NCBI GenBank assembly: GCA_964464035.1
Contig: CAYXEN010000021.1
Span: 1 to 36,305 of the forward strand
Direction: 5' to 3'
Source of the DNA: CAYXEN01 sp964464035
GTDB taxonomy: Bacteria > Krumholzibacteriota > Krumholzibacteriia > WVZY01
DNA: 36,305 nucleotides
Below the pieces are notes generated by a model. That model saw only the letters and a program-made list of their open reading frames with translations, was not told where the DNA came from and searched no databases. Position numbers and translations under genes: made by a program. Shown piece after piece: positions 24,155-33,600 of the stretch (positions are counted from its first letter, which is position 1; every line of letters begins with the position of its first letter).

Positions 24155-27100
24155 TCACTTCATTTTGACGACTTTCCCCCGTAGGAGCTTCGGAGGGCTA
24201 TCACCTCCCTCGAATACGACCTTGGCGACGAACAGGTACAGCCCGTTGGCTATCGTGTCGTTGTTGAAATCCCTCCCATCCCAATAGATCCACGCTTCCC
24301 CCGCGTCCTTCCTGGCCTTGAGAGTGCGTATGCGTTTGCCGGAAGATGTGAATATATCGAGGACCACGTACGCCGGGTCGGAGAGATGCAAGAGGAAATG
24401 AGTCGACTCCTTGAAGGGGTTGGGGTAATTCAAGATCATCTCGGCGTAATTCTCCATGGGATCCATCACGTCGAACGACAGGGTATCCAGGGCGATCTGC
24501 CCGTAGCTGTCCGCCACCTTGTAGAGGGCGTTGTGCCTCCCCACCGAAATGTTCGGCAGCGGATAGAGGAGGACGCCGGAAGTATCCGTCCCTCCTTCGT
24601 CGAACGTGAAGTATTCCGTCACGTCCACGGGGAAGTTGCTGCCGTCGAATATGAGCACTTGCTTCCCCTCGTTGGTCGTGCTGAGAATGTCGATCCCGTC
24701 GGCATCCCTGACCACTGCCTGGAGAATCGCCCCCGGTTTTATCTTGTCGATCCCGCCCTTGAAACCGAGCTTCACGCGAGGCGGCCCGTCCTTCGGATCG
24801 GCGAAGTTGGAGTCCGAAGCCGAAGGATAGAGCAGCTTGACGTTTTTCTTGGCCTCGGAAGCGTCCAGCATTCCGTTCTCCGCGTAGGCCATGACGAATG
24901 AGTACCTGCCCGGGTTCGGATACCTCGGCACATGGAAGTCGAATTCGAAAGCACCCTTGATCACGGCGGCGCTTCCCCTGTATATCTCTCCCCCCGGATA
25001 ACGATAGGGAATGAAGAAACCATCGTCCCTCTTGTATCCGGTGGTATCGTCCGACTCGCGCACGACCAGGTCCACCGATCCGGAGAAAGTCGTGTCCACG
25101 CTTGAGGAGCTCATCACGAAACCCCGGATCCTCTTCGGTCTCCCCGAGAAGATGGTATCGACGTCGGAAGCGAGGAACTCGACTCTCCTCTTCGGTATGT
25201 TCAAAGTCATTGCGGGGTCGCCGAGCAGATTGTATTTCTCGTTGTTCTCCTGGACGAACAGTTGGGCCGAAGGCAGCATGTTGATCTTGGCTTCGTTCAA
25301 GGCGATCCCCAGCGGAACGCCCTCTCCCTGGGAAGGCGGGAAAACCTTGTCGAAGAGGTTGTAGTTGAGGCCGAAATTCGGAGTTATGTAGGTGACCTGG
25401 GAGGCGGCGACAACCGCCACCGCCCCGCCTTCCTCGCGTAGAAGAAGTTTCTCCGACAGGCTCCTCGCCACCGGGTTGTCGAAATCCCCGATGGTGCAAC
25501 TCATGGCTATCATGAGGGGCAGCCGCGATCCGTTGTTGAGGGAGCCGACGTCGGAGCCCAGAAACACCTGCTCATCCGCCATCTGCTGAGAGCTTCCGTG
25601 GCCGATGTAGTTTATCAACAGGCTGCCCTTGTTCCACTGATCGACGAAAGTCTTCCTGCTCTCCGGCTTGATTCCCTGAATGGCGGGGAACTCGGTCAAG
25701 TATATCTTGAACACGTCGATGAAAGACGGGAGATGATAATTGGCCAACAGCTCGGACTGCAGAATGAACGTGTCGTCCGTGTGTCGCGAGGTTCCCGAGT
25801 TCTCGTCGTCCGCGACGAGGATGATCTCGTTCTTCCAGGGATCGAGATCGGTCGTCGTCTCATAGGAGATGATCTTGTCCGTGAATATATTCGCTTCCGA
25901 CAGGTTGGCCGCGGGGAGACGCCCCACCGCTATGTCGGGAATGCCGAAGCCGGGAGTTTCGTCCTGCGGATCCATGTAGGCATACCATTCGTCCGTCGCG
26001 TAAGCCTCCGCTATCGGCGTTCCTCTTGCATGTAGATTCAGGTTGGTGGGAAGGTAATCCTCTTGAACGGACGCGTACCTCTTGTAATCGGTATTCGCAT
26101 CTCCCATGAGGCAAACGTAGGCCAGGAGCGGAACTCCCCCGACTGTGAAATTGTCGTACAAGAACTTGCAATAGTTCCTGATCGCCATCGGGTCCGGCAC
26201 TCCTCCCGAGAAGTTGTCGAACACGCTCTCGATCGAAACCGCGGCGACGTCCCCGTTGGGATAATACGGGAGGTGCGAGCTTCTGAAGTTCTTCAGCCTC
26301 TCCGCCGCGGCACGCATGTCCTCGTGGTAGACGATCAGCATGTTCGGGGACGAGGTAACGCCGCGCAGATCGACCGGCGTGTATCTCCTCGTCTCGAAAG
26401 GCTTCTTGAACGTGCCCGCGCTGCAGGCCCAAAAGTGTTTCCGACCGCCGGAGGCTGCACAGGAGAACGCCACCTTCCGCGTAGCTCCCACGTTCGAGAC
26501 GCTCAAGCCCCGCAACAAACCGGGGTGGTATTGATCGGTCACGTCGAAAACGTAGAGCGAATCGGATCCCAGGAAACCGGAAACCTCGAAGTCGACGATC
26601 CCGGAAGTATCGGGGCCGGTGAAAGCCAGCTCGTTGGCGACGGCCGTCATTCTTCGCTCGTAGAAGATGGAATAATAATCGAAGTACATGAAATCCTTGG
26701 GATTGAGATCACGCGGAACGCGCAGGACGAGCCGGTTCTGGCCTTCCTGGAGAAAGAAACCGCTCGCCGAGACGGGATAGCCGTCCTCGTACTTGGTTCC
26801 GTAAAAGGTGTTCCAAATCTTCTCGGTCACGATCTTTCCGTTCATGATGTAGACGGCATGATGGTTCGCGTTCGAGTCTATCGTATCACCGGAACATAGC
26901 GATCCACAGTAACTCGAAAACGCTGTCGTGCGGAAGACCTGCGGGCGTGTCTCGACGAGGTCTCTCACGGGGAACACGGGCAAGAGCTTCTCCTCGTTGG
27001 GAACGGAGTTTCGACCGATGTCCAACCACAACCACCCGTCTCCTCCGAAGTCGAAATTCTTCACGATGTTTTTCTCGAAATACAGCCTGTCGGGGAAAGT

Positions 27101-28174
27101 CGTCCTCGGCGGGTTTCCGCTGGGAGCGGCGTCCGTCTTCTTCATTCTTGCCGCCGAGCCTGGGAACGCTCCTCCCCACGTCAGGTAGTAGTAGTTGCTC
27201 GTTGCGTAAGGATGATCATAGAAAACCGTGTCCGGAGCGCTCGGGTCGAAATAATCCAGCCAGTCCTTGAGCCCGAGAGCATAGAAGACGATGCGATCGT
27301 TTGGATCGAAGCTGCCGTCACCACCGTCGAGCACGTAGATGTCGCATTCCCGCATCCAGTTGCCAGGGAGCCAGGTGCCGCTGCTGTCCGCAAACGAAGG
27401 ATTCTGATTGACGCCGCCCGCCGTGAAGAGGCGGAACGAGCCGGGATCGACGGCATCGAGGGAAAAACCGAGATTGAAGAGGTCGTTGCCGGTTATGTAG
27501 TAAACGCCTCTGGTCATGATCCCGATCTTCACCCAGTTCGAAGACAACGAGAAATGGGGAGCCGGAGCCGCGACGCGGCTCGATCGCTTCCGTCCAGGGT
27601 AATCGCCCGCCCGCGAGGCGTTGAGAACGACTCTGCCGAGCAGCGGATCCTTCGTTTCCGATCCGCTTTTCCCCCTGGACGCGGGATACGTAATATTGAG
27701 AGTCATCTTCTTCCAGACATCCTTCACCCCCCGCGAGTAATCCACTCGCTCCGAGTAGCAGTCGACGGCCACCACCGGCTTCTTGCGATAGTAGAACGGC
27801 TTCGAAACCGAAACGGGCGCGCTTGGATAGAAACCGGTGGGAGGCAATTCGCCTCGCACCGCCTCGGGAGTGTCGGTACCGCGGGTGATGGGGGGAAGAC
27901 CGCCCGCCTCCTCTTCATGATCACCGCTTTCGATCGTCGCGCGACACCCTCCCCTCTCAGGCACGGCGACGAAAAAGCGAACGAACGAGAGCCGGGGCAA
28001 TCCATCCGCGTAGAGCGTGTGAACGGAGACAGGGGAATCTCCCGATCCGGAGAAATCCACTTCGATTTTCATGTACCCGTCCCTCTCCTCGAGAACCCGC
28101 AAGCCGGCGGCCTGCGAAGAGATCGCGGCGAAGACGACGAGGAGTCCTGTCATGGCATGCTTGATGAGCCGCAT
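24155..28174 (-). CDS. porU: PorU-like gingipain-family (C25) sortase
   Basis: A 1339-residue secreted cysteine peptidase. The signal peptide is residues 1-22 (LLVVFAAISSQAA). A segment near 210-330, starting WVKIGIMTRGVYYITGNDLF and containing VNQNPSFADSSG, is characteristic of PorU-type proteins. The C25 catalytic dyad is seen as H859 in NYIGHGSS and C893 in AMSCTIGDFDNP, spaced as in gingipains. The C-terminal ~90 residues are a FlgD-like domain with NYPNPFKEST and WDGRDFNNDTIANGLYLF. In type IX secretion PorU removes cargo sorting domains and attaches the cargo to the surface. The start is ATG 28174 with GGAG eight bases upstream. The PorV gene follows directly. A plain secreted C25 peptidase is the alternative. 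Confidence 0.8.
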   Translation of the reverse strand: MRLIKHAMTGLLVVFAAISSQAAGLRVLEERDGYMKIEVDFSGSGDSPVSVHTLYADGLPRLSFVRFFVAVPERGGCRATIESGDHEEEAGGLPPITRGTDTPEAVRGELPPTGFYPSAPVSVSKPFYYRKKPVVAVDCYSERVDYSRGVKDVWKKMTLNITYPASRGKSGSETKDPLLGRVVLNASRAGDYPGRKRSSRVAAPAPHFSLSSNWVKIGIMTRGVYYITGNDLFNLGFSLDAVDPGSFRLFTAGGVNQNPSFADSSGTWLPGNWMRECDIYVLDGGDGSFDPNDRIVFYALGLKDWLDYFDPSAPDTVFYDHPYATSNYYYLTWGGAFPGSAARMKKTDAAPSGNPPRTTFPDRLYFEKNIVKNFDFGGDGWLWLDIGRNSVPNEEKLLPVFPVRDLVETRPQVFRTTAFSSYCGSLCSGDTIDSNANHHAVYIMNGKIVTEKIWNTFYGTKYEDGYPVSASGFFLQEGQNRLVLRVPRDLNPKDFMYFDYYSIFYERRMTAVANELAFTGPDTSGIVDFEVSGFLGSDSLYVFDVTDQYHPGLLRGLSVSNVGATRKVAFSCAASGGRKHFWACSAGTFKKPFETRRYTPVDLRGVTSSPNMLIVYHEDMRAAAERLKNFRSSHLPYYPNGDVAAVSIESVFDNFSGGVPDPMAIRNYCKFLYDNFTVGGVPLLAYVCLMGDANTDYKRYASVQEDYLPTNLNLHARGTPIAEAYATDEWYAYMDPQDETPGFGIPDIAVGRLPAANLSEANIFTDKIISYETTTDLDPWKNEIILVADDENSGTSRHTDDTFILQSELLANYHLPSFIDVFKIYLTEFPAIQGIKPESRKTFVDQWNKGSLLINYIGHGSSQQMADEQVFLGSDVGSLNNGSRLPLMIAMSCTIGDFDNPVARSLSEKLLLREEGGAVAVVAASQVTYITPNFGLNYNLFDKVFPPSQGEGVPLGIALNEAKINMLPSAQLFVQENNEKYNLLGDPAMTLNIPKRRVEFLASDVDTIFSGRPKRIRGFVMSSSSVDTTFSGSVDLVVRESDDTTGYKRDDGFFIPYRYPGGEIYRGSAAVIKGAFEFDFHVPRYPNPGRYSFVMAYAENGMLDASEAKKNVKLLYPSASDSNFADPKDGPPRVKLGFKGGIDKIKPGAILQAVVRDADGIDILSTTNEGKQVLIFDGSNFPVDVTEYFTFDEGGTDTSGVLLYPLPNISVGRHNALYKVADSYGQIALDTLSFDVMDPMENYAEMILNYPNPFKESTHFLLHLSDPAYVVLDIFTSSGKRIRTLKARKDAGEAWIYWDGRDFNNDTIANGLYLFVAKVVFEGGDSPPKLLRGKVVKMK

Positions 28175-28176
28175 CT

Positions 28177-28578
28177 TCAAATCTCCGCGAGAAGAATGGC
28201 GAATACAAGGACAAGGGCGGTTTGGACCAGTAGATTGCTTCTGCCGAGTTCCCTGCCGTGAGGCACCAGGCCGCTGTGGGACGGAAACACCTTGCTCGAA
28301 CCGGGTATGACTCCCTTCTTCCAGAGCAGGTTTTCGAAATCGGGAACGGCACCGAAAACGGCTCCCAAGAATGCCTTTCCATCCATCCAGCCGGAAAGGG
28401 CGAGCAGGAAGAAGACAACGAGACCGAGGGTTATTTCGTGGCTCACTTTCTCGAAGTCGTAATGCGGGAAAGCATCCAGGACAACATGACTTCCCAGGCC
28501 GAAAAACGGCGCCCAAACAGGATGCGGCGCAACGGCCCCCGCCAATGCGCCGGCGACTATATGAGTATAGAGACACAA
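28177..28578 (-). CDS. YdjM-like integral membrane protein
   Basis: A 133-residue membrane protein with three to four hydrophobic helices. Conserved polar residues, H6, H31, D35, H39 and D41 in HIVAG...GSHVVLDAFPHYD, and PDFE near 79-82 resemble the YdjM/metal-dependent hydrolase-like membrane family, but no reaction is established. The start is TTG at 28578 with GGGAG about nine bases upstream. The stop lies 2 nt before the sortase ATG, and the gene carries the sortase ribosome binding site in its last codons, so expression is coupled. Its role beside a sortase is unknown. Confidence 0.65.
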   Translation of the reverse strand: MCLYTHIVAGALAGAVAPHPVWAPFFGLGSHVVLDAFPHYDFEKVSHEITLGLVVFFLLALSGWMDGKAFLGAVFGAVPDFENLLWKKGVIPGSSKVFPSHSGLVPHGRELGRSNLLVQTALVLVFAILLAEI

Positions 28579-28615
28579 ACCCGTTGACTCCCTCGCAGAC
28601 CGGGGTGCCCCAGGC

Positions 28616-28783
28616 TCAGTATTTCTCCGCCCGATCGATCAACATTATCGGAATCCCTTGATCGTTGATCGGGTACTTGAGCCTGCATTTTTCGCATTTA
28701 AGAAACTTTCCATCCTCGTCGAGGACTACTTTCTCCTTGCATTTCGGGCAGGCGAGAATGTTCAGTAGCTCAGGTTTGATCAT
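28616..28783 (-). CDS. Trm112-family zinc-ribbon protein
   Basis: A small 55-residue protein: MIKPELLNILACPKC at the N-terminus, a second cysteine pair in LKCEKC, then YPINDQGIPIMLIDRAEKY. C12, C15, C30 and C33 form a zinc ribbon, and the layout is that of Trm112/YcaR (UPF0434) proteins, which in other organisms activate methyltransferases or accompany lipid A genes. The ATG at 28783 has GGGAG five bases upstream. It is the first gene after the strong promoter at 28876-28905 and precedes the YdjM-like gene by 37 nt. Confidence 0.9.
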   Translation of the reverse strand: MIKPELLNILACPKCKEKVVLDEDGKFLKCEKCRLKYPINDQGIPIMLIDRAEKY

Positions 28784-28875
28784 AACTTCTCCCGGTTCTG
28801 GAGGTTACATCGGGGCAGGACACACGCAATACATCACTAACGACATCGCAGATGAAGCATTTGGCTGGTTCTTAA

Positions 28876-28905
28876 ATTATAATTTTACAAGTAGATGCAT
28901 GTCAA
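28876..28905 (-). promoter_or_regulatory. Strong promoter of the trm112-ydjM-porU transcript
   Basis: TTGACA (28905-28900), 18 bases, then TATAAT (28881-28876) on the minus strand, both perfect consensus. The -35 overlaps the accA stop codon. The start near 28869 leaves a leader of about 86 nt before the Trm112 gene. The surrounding AT-rich patch stands out from the GC-rich genes. Confidence 0.75.
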
Positions 28906-29894
28906 GCCGAATCTTCTTTGTAGTACCCGATCCCCGCATATTTCTTGCGTCGCTTTTCGATCAGCGTCGAGGGATCGAAATGCCCCAGGTACTCGAGTTC
29001 CTCGTATATCACCCGCTTCAGTTCATCAGCCATCGCGGCGTGATCGCGGTGGGCACCGCCTTCCGGCTCCTTGACCACCTTGTCCACCACTCCGAGCGAG
29101 TAGAGATGATCCGATGTCAGCTTCAAGGCCTCGGCTGCTTCTTTGACCTTCGTCTGGTCCTTCCAGAGGATGGCGGCGCATCCCTCCGGCGAGATCACCG
29201 AGTAGATGGCGTACTCGAGCATGAGTATCCTGTCTCCGACGCCAAGCGCCAGCGCGCCGCCGCTGCCCCCCTCCCCTATCACTACGGCGAGGATCGGCAC
29301 GCGGAGACGCGCCATCTCCTTCAAGTTTCGCGCAATCGCCTCGAACTGCCCGCGCTCTTCGGCCCCGAGCCCCGGGTAGGCACCCGGAGTGTCTATCAAA
29401 GTCACTATCGGAATCGAGAATTTTTCCGCCAGCTTCATCAAGCGCAACGCCTTCCTGTATCCTTCCGGGTGCGGCATGCCGAAGTTGCGGTATATGTTTT
29501 CTTTGGTGTTCCTTCCCTTTTGATGGCCGATCAGCATGATCCTCTTGCCGTTCATCGTCATCAAGCCGCCCACGATGGCCGGATCGTCGGCGAAACTCCT
29601 GTCACCGTGCAGTTCCACGAACTTGTCGGCCATCAACCGGACGTAGTCGAGCGTATAAGGCCGGGCGGGATGTCTCGCCAGTTGGACTTTCTGCCAGGGA
29701 GTCAGCTTGGAATAGATGCTCTCGCGAAGCTTCCTTGCTTTCTCGGAAACCTTCCGGATCTCCTCGTCCATCGAGACGTTCTGAACCGAGGCCACCGCCT
29801 CGAGCTCGGCTATCTTTTCCTCGAGCTCCACGATGGGCTTCTCGAAGTCCAGGCATTGCCTGCCGCCCGCATGTGGATCCTTCTTTGCCTCCAC
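28902..29894 (-). CDS. accA: Acetyl-CoA carboxylase carboxyltransferase alpha subunit
   Basis: AccA pairs with AccD to move the carboxyl group from biotin to acetyl-CoA, giving malonyl-CoA for fatty acid synthesis. The 330 residues cover the normal length: an N-terminal helical part (CLDFEKPIVELEEKIAELE), KVQLARHPARPYTLDY, VTLIDTPGAYPGLGAEERG, and the oxyanion-hole region GEGGSGGALALGVGD near 203-217. The start is GTG at 29894 with GAGGAG six bases upstream. It lies 10 nt behind a YjbH-like gene and one gene after dnaE, echoing the dnaE-accA order of proteobacteria. accD is not in the window. Confidence 0.97.
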   Translation of the reverse strand: MEAKKDPHAGGRQCLDFEKPIVELEEKIAELEAVASVQNVSMDEEIRKVSEKARKLRESIYSKLTPWQKVQLARHPARPYTLDYVRLMADKFVELHGDRSFADDPAIVGGLMTMNGKRIMLIGHQKGRNTKENIYRNFGMPHPEGYRKALRLMKLAEKFSIPIVTLIDTPGAYPGLGAEERGQFEAIARNLKEMARLRVPILAVVIGEGGSGGALALGVGDRILMLEYAIYSVISPEGCAAILWKDQTKVKEAAEALKLTSDHLYSLGVVDKVVKEPEGGAHRDHAAMADELKRVIYEELEYLGHFDPSTLIEKRRKKYAGIGYYKEDSA

Positions 29895-29904
29895 GTGATT
29901 CTCC

Positions 29905-30657
29905 TCAGAAAGCGTCCCAGAACGATATCTCCAATTCCCTTCCCACGCCGCTCGCCCCCCTGAAGTTACCCGTAAGATCCCTGAAAATCAACATAAAGGA
30001 TAGGTTGTCCCGGTAGTTGAATCTGATCGCCCCGTCGAGGTAGATGCCTCCTTTGCCGAAAGGACTTCCCTCGACGTTGTCGTTCAGAGCCGCGTCGGCG
30101 TCCATGAGCAGGGAAAAATTCATGATCGGAGACCACTCGGCGGCGACGAAGAGATCGGGATCATCGTCGTCCTTGTTCTCCAAACTGTAGTTCGCGCCGC
30201 CGTGAAGGGAGAGATCACCGAGCGCCACCCGGTAGTTCTTGCTCAGGACCAGGTAGAATCCCGGCGACTTCCTGTCGTACCTTTCACGATCCTCGTGGTA
30301 GAAGCCCCTTCCCTGCGAATCGAACCCGACCGCCAGTGCCGGAGCCATGTATTCCTCGAGGAGGCGGATACGAAACTGGAAACCAACCCGGTCGTTGACG
30401 TCCACGTCTCCCCTCTCGAAGAGTCTCTGCATCCCGAACGAGGCTCCCACCTGGAAGACGCCCTTGAACCCAACTCTCAAACCGAAGAGCATGCTGCTCT
30501 CCGGGCCTATTCTTCCGTAGATGTGGTACTCGCCGTTTTCCAGGAGGCCCGCGGTGGGATGGTCCACAATATATATGGGCGCGGGCATCTGCGCAAACGA
30601 AACGGCGGACGATAAGGAGATCAGCAGAATCATCGCAATAAGACTCTTGGAATTCAT
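29905..30657 (-). CDS. Conserved outer-membrane beta-barrel protein, YjbH-like
   Basis: A 250-residue exported protein with signal peptide MNSKSLIAMILLISLSSAVSFAQ. Strand-rich repeats follow (GLLENGEYHIYGRIGPES, GVFQVGASFGMQRLFERGD, LAVGFDSQGRGFYHE, SPGFYLVLSKNYR), and the terminal WDAF ends in phenylalanine, as in outer-membrane barrels. The LSKNYR/GFDSQG pattern recalls YjbH-domain proteins linked to exopolysaccharide export, but the match is from memory and partial. It lies between dnaE (3 nt upstream) and accA (10 nt downstream), so it is cotranscribed with housekeeping genes. Function is unknown. Confidence 0.6.
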   Translation of the reverse strand: MNSKSLIAMILLISLSSAVSFAQMPAPIYIVDHPTAGLLENGEYHIYGRIGPESSMLFGLRVGFKGVFQVGASFGMQRLFERGDVDVNDRVGFQFRIRLLEEYMAPALAVGFDSQGRGFYHEDRERYDRKSPGFYLVLSKNYRVALGDLSLHGGANYSLENKDDDDPDLFVAAEWSPIMNFSLLMDADAALNDNVEGSPFGKGGIYLDGAIRFNYRDNLSFMLIFRDLTGNFRGASGVGRELEISFWDAF

Positions 30658-30660
30658 GGC

Positions 30661-33600
30661 CTATCCTTTGTAACCGGCTGGAACGAGCCGCACGTTCTGG
30701 ACCCCCACCGAAGCCGAGAGCTTCCGCAAGAGATCGTGGTCGAGATCGACGGAAAGTCTGCGCGAGCGGATCGTGCACTTCTCGTTGCCGCCGCCGTGGA
30801 GGTGAAAGAAAACGCTGGCGCTCCCTTCCTTGCCGGAAAGCAGTTTCTTCAGCTCGTCTATCTTGGATTCGGATACGAGACTCAAGTCGAGGAAGAGATG
30901 GAGTTCCTTGGACGGAGGGATGTGGTCGTCGTCCACCACCGCGACGGAATTGACGAGCAGTTTTCCCTCTCCGCCGTTCAAGCAGGAGATCTTGCCTTCC
31001 AGGATCACGAGACTGTCCTGCATGATCATCTTCCGGTACTTTTCTAGCACCTCGGAAAAGGCGATCGCCTCGGCCTGTCCCTTGCCGTCCTCGATGGTGA
31101 TGAAAGCCATCGGATTCTGTTTGCGGTCGAACGTCGTCTTGACGGCCGTGACCATACCGCCCACCACGGCGTGCTTCCCGTTGCGGCCGGCCTTGAGGTC
31201 GGCGGTCGTCATCGTGCTCATCATCTCGAGGACATGCTTGAACTTGTCGAGCGGATGCCCGGAAAGGAAGAAGCCGAGAGCCTCCTTCTCCCTTCGGAGC
31301 TGCTCCTGGGGGCTCCAGGGTTCGCAGTCCTCCAGTCGCTCGCTTCCCGGCGACGAGTCCTTGGAAAAGGCGAACGTTATCTGCCCTATTTCCGCGTCAC
31401 GCGACCTCCTCTGCGCCCGCTCGAGTATGCGGTCGAGGTTCTTCATCTTCCGGGCGCGGTGGCCGGGGAGTGAGTCTAGAGCTCCGGCCTGGATCAGGCT
31501 CTCGATCACGCGCCTGTTGACCACCTTCGAACTCACCCTGGAACAGAAGTCGGTGAGCGAGGAGAACTCCCCGTTGGCCTTCCTCTCCTTTATGATGTGT
31601 CTCACCGCGTTCATGCCCACGTTCTTCACCGCGGCCAGCCCGTACGTTATCTTCCCTTTCACCACGCGGAACTCGGCGTCGCACACGTTTATGTCCGGGG
31701 GCACGACCTCGATGCCCAGCTCCCTGCACTCGTCCAGCAGAACGATTATCCTGTCGCTGTCGTCTATCTCGCTGGTGAGGGATGCCGCCATGAATTCAGC
31801 GGGATAATGTTTCTTCAAGTAGGCCGTGCGGACCGAGATGACGGCGTAGGCGGCGCTGTGTGACTTGTTGAAACCGTAGAGGGCGAATTTCTCCATCTTG
31901 CCGAAGATCTTCTGCGCGGCGGTCTTGGGAATGCCGTTCGCCGCGGCGCCCTGGATGAACTTCTTGCGCTGGCTGACCATCACCTTCTTGTCCTTCTTTC
32001 CCATCGCCTTGCGCAGCAGGTCCGCCTCGCCCAGCGAGAAACCGGCCAAATTGCTCGCGATCCGCATGACCTGCTCCTGGTAGAGTATCACCCCGTACGT
32101 TTCGCGAAGAATCGGCTCGAGGGAGGGATGCTCGTATTCGATCTTCTTCTTGCCGTGCTTGCACTCGACGAAGTAGTTCACCATGTCGCTTCCCAGGGGG
32201 CCGGGGCGATAGAGCGCGTTCACGGCCACTATGTCGTTGAAGCCTTCGGGCTCGAGGTTCTTCAAGAGCTCCCTCATCCCGGCGCTTTCCAACTGGAACA
32301 CACCGACGGTCCTGGCGTTGCGGAGCAACTCGAATGTATCGGGATCATCCGTGGGGATGTCCTCCGGCTTGAGCTCGACGCCGTGATTCTCCTTTATCAT
32401 CCGGATCGTCTTGTCGATCACGGTCAGCGTCCTCAAGCCGAGCAGGTCGATCTTGAGAAGACCGATGTACTCGATACTCTTCATGTCGTACTGGCTGGTT
32501 ATCTCCCCCTTGTTCGTCCGATAGAGCGGGATATGATTCACCAGCGGCGTGGGCGTTATGATCATGCCGGCCGCGTGGATGGACGCGTGGCGCGTGAGAC
32601 CTTCGAGGGTGAGAGACAACTTCATCAATTTCTTGTATAGCGGGTTCTCCTCGACCATCTTCTTCAGGTCGGGAACGCTTTCGAGAGCTTCTTCGAGGGT
32701 GGTTCCGATCTGGGCGGGAATCAATTTGGCGATGCGGTCGACTTCGGCATAGGGGATCTTCAACACCCTCCCGACGTCGCGCACCACGCCTCGGGCCGCC
32801 ATCGTCCCGAACGTTATTATCTGGCAGACGTTCTCCTTCGAGTACCTGTCGATCACGTAGCGTATGATCTCGTCCCTTCTCTCGAAGCAGAAGTCGATGT
32901 CGATGTCCGGCATGCTCACCCTCTCGGGGTTCAGGAGGCGCTCGAAAAGAAGGTCGTATTTGAGTGGATCCACGTCGGTTATGCCCAGGCAATAGCAGAC
33001 CAGGCTGCCGGCCGCGCTTCCCCTCCCGGGGCCGACAGGGATACCGGACTCCTTGGCGTGATCCACGATGTCCTTTACGATGAGGAAATAGCCCGGAAAA
33101 TCCATCTTCTCGATGACGGAGAGCTCGTATTCCAACCTGTCTCGGACTTCATCGCTCGTCCCGCCGTAGCGTCGCTCCGCCCCCTTGAACACCTCGTCCC
33201 GGAGATAGGCCGAATCGCTGTCGTAGCCTGGAGGCAGCGGAAAAGTCGGCAGGCAGGCCTTGTTTCCCGAGAGATCCAGATCGCACATCTCGGCGACGGC
33301 CACGGTATTCTCGAGAGCCTCGGGGAGATCGGGAAAGAGCTCCTTCATCTCCTCCTCGGTCTTGAAATACAACTCCTTCGACTTGAAACGAAAACGGTTG
33401 GGATCCTCCAGCGTATTGCCCGTTTGAAGGCATAGAAGAACCTCGTGAGCCTCGGCGTCCTCCCGCCGCAGGTAATGCGCGTCGTTGGTGGCGACGAGAG
33501 GGATGCCGGTGCGCTTGGATATCTCGCGGGACGCCTCGATGACCTTCTTTTCCTCCTCCAGTCCGTGATCCTGGATCTCCAGATAGAAGTTGCCGTCGCC

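Noticed and set aside
28175..28576. 134-codon N-terminal extension of the PorU-like gene
   Set aside because: It runs out of frame over the YdjM-like gene and would bury the signal peptide; ATG 28174 has a good ribosome binding site.
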